A DNA stretch of 7,305 nucleotides from Thermoplasmata archaeon (GTDB lineage: Archaea; Thermoplasmatota; E2; DHVEG-1). The translations under genes were made by a program, and so were the position numbers. The notes under the pieces were generated by a model. That model had not been told where the DNA came from and searched no databases. It was given only the letters and a program-made list of their open reading frames with translations. Shown piece after piece: positions 6,151 through 7,305 of the stretch (within the stretch, counting starts at the first letter, position 1; every line of letters begins with the position of its first letter). The stretch is from positions 1 to 7,305 of the forward strand of contig DAOWHD010000054.1 in NCBI GenBank assembly GCA_030641605.1. The letters are read 5' to 3'.

Positions 6151-6311
6151 GTTAACTGTAATGGTCTTTGCATAAATAAACTTTTACTTTTCTCAACAAC
6201 GTAATTTTTTTTTCCGTCTTCACATATGCTTCCCACCCATAGCACACTTGGATGGTTTCTGAAAACTTCTTTTAAAAAGTAGTTGATAGCTTCAGGAGCA
6301 GTGGAACTGAC
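6126..6311 (-). pseudogene. Possible gene remnant, unrecognised
   Basis: A frame open for 61 codons reads, after VSS, TAPEAINYFLKEVFRNHP, then SVLWVGSICEDGKKNYVVEK, and ends TLGEFGLK before a double stop (TAA TAG). Its composition looks protein-like: an amphipathic helix, then a VLWVGSI strand and a DGK turn. There is no start codon near the front. A TGA at 6314-6312 interrupts it, and the same frame continues upstream as KFDRIKVNYQRF. That would fit a decayed gene with an in-frame stop. I do not recognise the family. A chance open frame is a real alternative in a gap this size. Confidence 0.22.
6265..6283. terminator. 19-bp near-palindrome, possible terminator of the DUF4430 transcript
   Basis: ACTTCTTTTAAAAAGTAGT is symmetric except for one mismatched pair around a central A. 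On the minus strand it provides a T-run about 75 bases past the stop of the DUF4430 gene. It could instead be a regulator site, but no promoter is evident beside it. Confidence 0.3.
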
Positions 6312-6356
6312 TCAGAAACGCTGGTAATTTACTTTTATCCTGTCAAATTTTTTATT

Positions 6357-6821
6357 TTAATTTGTCCAAAATGGAGGAACAAACCACCATTCAACAATGT
6401 CGTTGTCATGAAGAACATAGCCACTGCAACCGACATCTGCAAACTCTCCGTTCACATAATACTGCCAATACATTCCATCCTTTCCATTTTCTGTACCGTT
6501 TATACTTTCTATAAAGAAGGAATCATAACCCTTCCAATAGGTTGACTCCACTGTAAAATTATAATAATTGGCACACTCGAATAGAAAGTCTGCAACTGTA
6601 AAATTATTTGTGGTTATGCCCATATATGTGATATTCCAATTAGGTGCAACTATACTCATACCTATATTTTCCACAAATTTAGTAGACTCATTATAGTCTG
6701 CGGGCGTAGAAAAACAATCTGTTAAAGAAACGATTGCAATTATGGAAGCAAGTGATACAACAACAAATATAAATATGCATAGATCGACAAATTTTCTTTG
6801 CTCTTTTTTAATTTTAAACAC
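6357..6821 (-). CDS. Membrane-anchored DUF4430 (transcobalamin C-terminal-like) protein
   Basis: The protein has up to 154 residues: a Lys-rich N-terminus, one hydrophobic anchor (about 13-33) and an exported domain. Residues 60-147 match the DUF4430 pattern: a TVADFLFECA helix, GYDSFFIESINGTENGKDG (98-116), MYWQYYVNGEFADVGCSGY (117-135) and DNDIVEWWF (139-147). This beta-rich domain resembles the C-terminal part of transcobalamin-type proteins, and its role in archaea is unknown. Five N-glycosylation sequons (N44, N63, N73, N88, N108) support display on the cell surface. The gene overlaps the preceding Ig-like gene by 8 bp, so the two are probably translated together. The only standard start is GTG 6821, which itself forms part of a GAGGTG ribosome site. 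That site is correctly spaced instead for an ATT at 6812, so the true start is uncertain. No LxGC-type lipobox is seen. Confidence 0.8.
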   Translation of the reverse strand: MFKIKKEQRKFVDLCIFIFVVVSLASIIAIVSLTDCFSTPADYNESTKFVENIGMSIVAPNWNITYMGITTNNFTVADFLFECANYYNFTVESTYWKGYDSFFIESINGTENGKDGMYWQYYVNGEFADVGCSGYVLHDNDIVEWWFVPPFWTN

Positions 6822-7305
6822 CTCTTGGTATTAACTGTGAAAAACGTGGAAAGATATTGAAGTAGACAATCTCTTTCTGATCTGTGTATATTTGCCTCGA
6901 AATAACTTCTTCAAGATTTGTTAAATTTTGTTTTATAAGGCTGAAAATATTTTCTTCGTGATGGAGTTTTAATAGAACTGTGATGTTCTCAAGTGTTTCT
7001 TGAATTTTGAAGCGAACTCTGATGATGTCAAAATCCTCGCTGTAAATGTATGTTTTTATCCTTATGATCGCCCCTTTGAAGAAAGCTCGTCCGTTCCATC
7101 TCCATTCAAAAGGATGTTCAGTATCAACGTACTCTAACTCATCATCAATATAAAATGCTACTTTTTCCACATCATCTGTGGCCTTAACTTTGATGTCGAT
7201 ATGGCCAAATGCTAATATTTTCTTTGATTTTATATTTATTTTTCTGTTCATTAAATAGATTGTATTATTCTCTGGCTTTACAATCTCTACTTTCTTGTCT
7301 TTAAC
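6814..7305 (-). CDS. Ig-like domain surface protein, C-terminal part (runs off right edge)
   Basis: The last 163 codons of a gene enter from the right edge and end at the TAA at 6816. The visible part opens with VEIVKPENNTIYLMNRKI (6-23). It continues through HIDIKVKATDD (35-45), VEKVAFYIDDELEYVDTE (46-63) and PFEWRWN (65-71). This is the Ig-like module common in archaeal surface proteins, in which a strand pair is followed by a FYIDG-type hairpin and a P-x-EW-x-W turn. Residues 75-112 resemble the closing strands, but the usual D-x-x-GN ending is missing. The tail (113-163) has no recognisable domain. Three sequons (N13, N107, N127) fit an extracytoplasmic location. The ATG at 7251 lies inside the domain motif and is not a start. 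The DUF4430 gene overlaps its end, so both are probably one surface-protein operon. Binding partner is unknown. Confidence 0.75.
   Translation of the reverse strand, partial: VKDKKVEIVKPENNTIYLMNRKINIKSKKILAFGHIDIKVKATDDVEKVAFYIDDELEYVDTEHPFEWRWNGRAFFKGAIIRIKTYIYSEDFDIIRVRFKIQETLENITVLLKLHHEENIFSLIKQNLTNLEEVISRQIYTDQKEIVYFNIFPRFSQLIPRGV

Larger units (their letters stand above)
5932..6356. other. Convergent intergenic region without a convincing intact gene
   Basis: This 425-bp stretch lies between the ends of orc1/cdc6 and the DUF4430 gene. A T-rich tract right after the initiator stop (5935-5947) is the likely orc1 terminator. The rest contains an imperfect inverted repeat (5998-6012 and 6134-6150), a G/C-rich hairpin (6043-6071), a 19-bp near-palindrome (6265-6283) and a start-less open frame on the minus strand (6126-6311). 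I see no tRNA or recognisable RNA gene. Confidence 0.6.

Noticed and set aside
5974..6204. Plus-strand open frame of 76 codons after orc1/cdc6
   Set aside because: No ribosome site precedes the ATG and the product shows no domain. It runs through the inverted repeat and hairpin, so it is probably chance.

Overview
The window is archaeal and most likely euryarchaeal, with Thermoplasmata-type lineages the best guess. It encodes a two-domain Cdc48/VAT unfoldase, an Orc1/Cdc6 initiator, an archaeal-type Hsp20, a stand-alone PRC-barrel protein and an archaeal TctA-like permease. Promoters have BRE/TATA architecture, and Shine-Dalgarno sites are of the GGAGGTG type. The DNA is AT-rich. The exact lineage is inferred from protein character only.

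Layout. On the left (1-905, minus strand), a membrane-anchored double OB-fold protein is followed after 5 bp by a TctA/COG1784-like permease that runs off the left edge. A divergent promoter region (906-1146) separates this pair from a plus-strand block (1147-5931). That block holds a small heat-shock protein, Cdc48, a 78-residue PRC-barrel protein, a 393-bp intergenic region that looks like a replication origin, and orc1/cdc6. A 425-bp convergent gap (5932-6356) has no convincing intact gene. It does hold an imperfect inverted repeat, a G/C-rich hairpin, a 19-bp palindrome and a possible decayed reading frame. On the right (6357-7305, minus strand), a DUF4430 membrane-anchored protein overlaps by 8 bp the end of an Ig-like-domain protein that enters from beyond the right edge.

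How the genes may work together. Hsp20 and Cdc48 are both proteostasis factors, one holding and one unfolding substrates. Each seems to have its own promoter. The PRC-barrel gene follows cdc48 after 29 bp and is probably co-transcribed. The initiator gene sits immediately downstream of a region with two closely related 25-bp elements in inverted orientation (4380-4404 and 4555-4579) around a very AT-rich stretch, the layout expected of an archaeal oriC with ORB-like boxes. This is the most interesting signal in the window. The flanking minus-strand genes encode membrane or surface proteins with several N-glycosylation sequons.

Three gene models need care. The TctA-like and Ig-like genes are both cut by the window edges. 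The first Met of several frames (971, 1006, 4666, 7251) is not the likely start.
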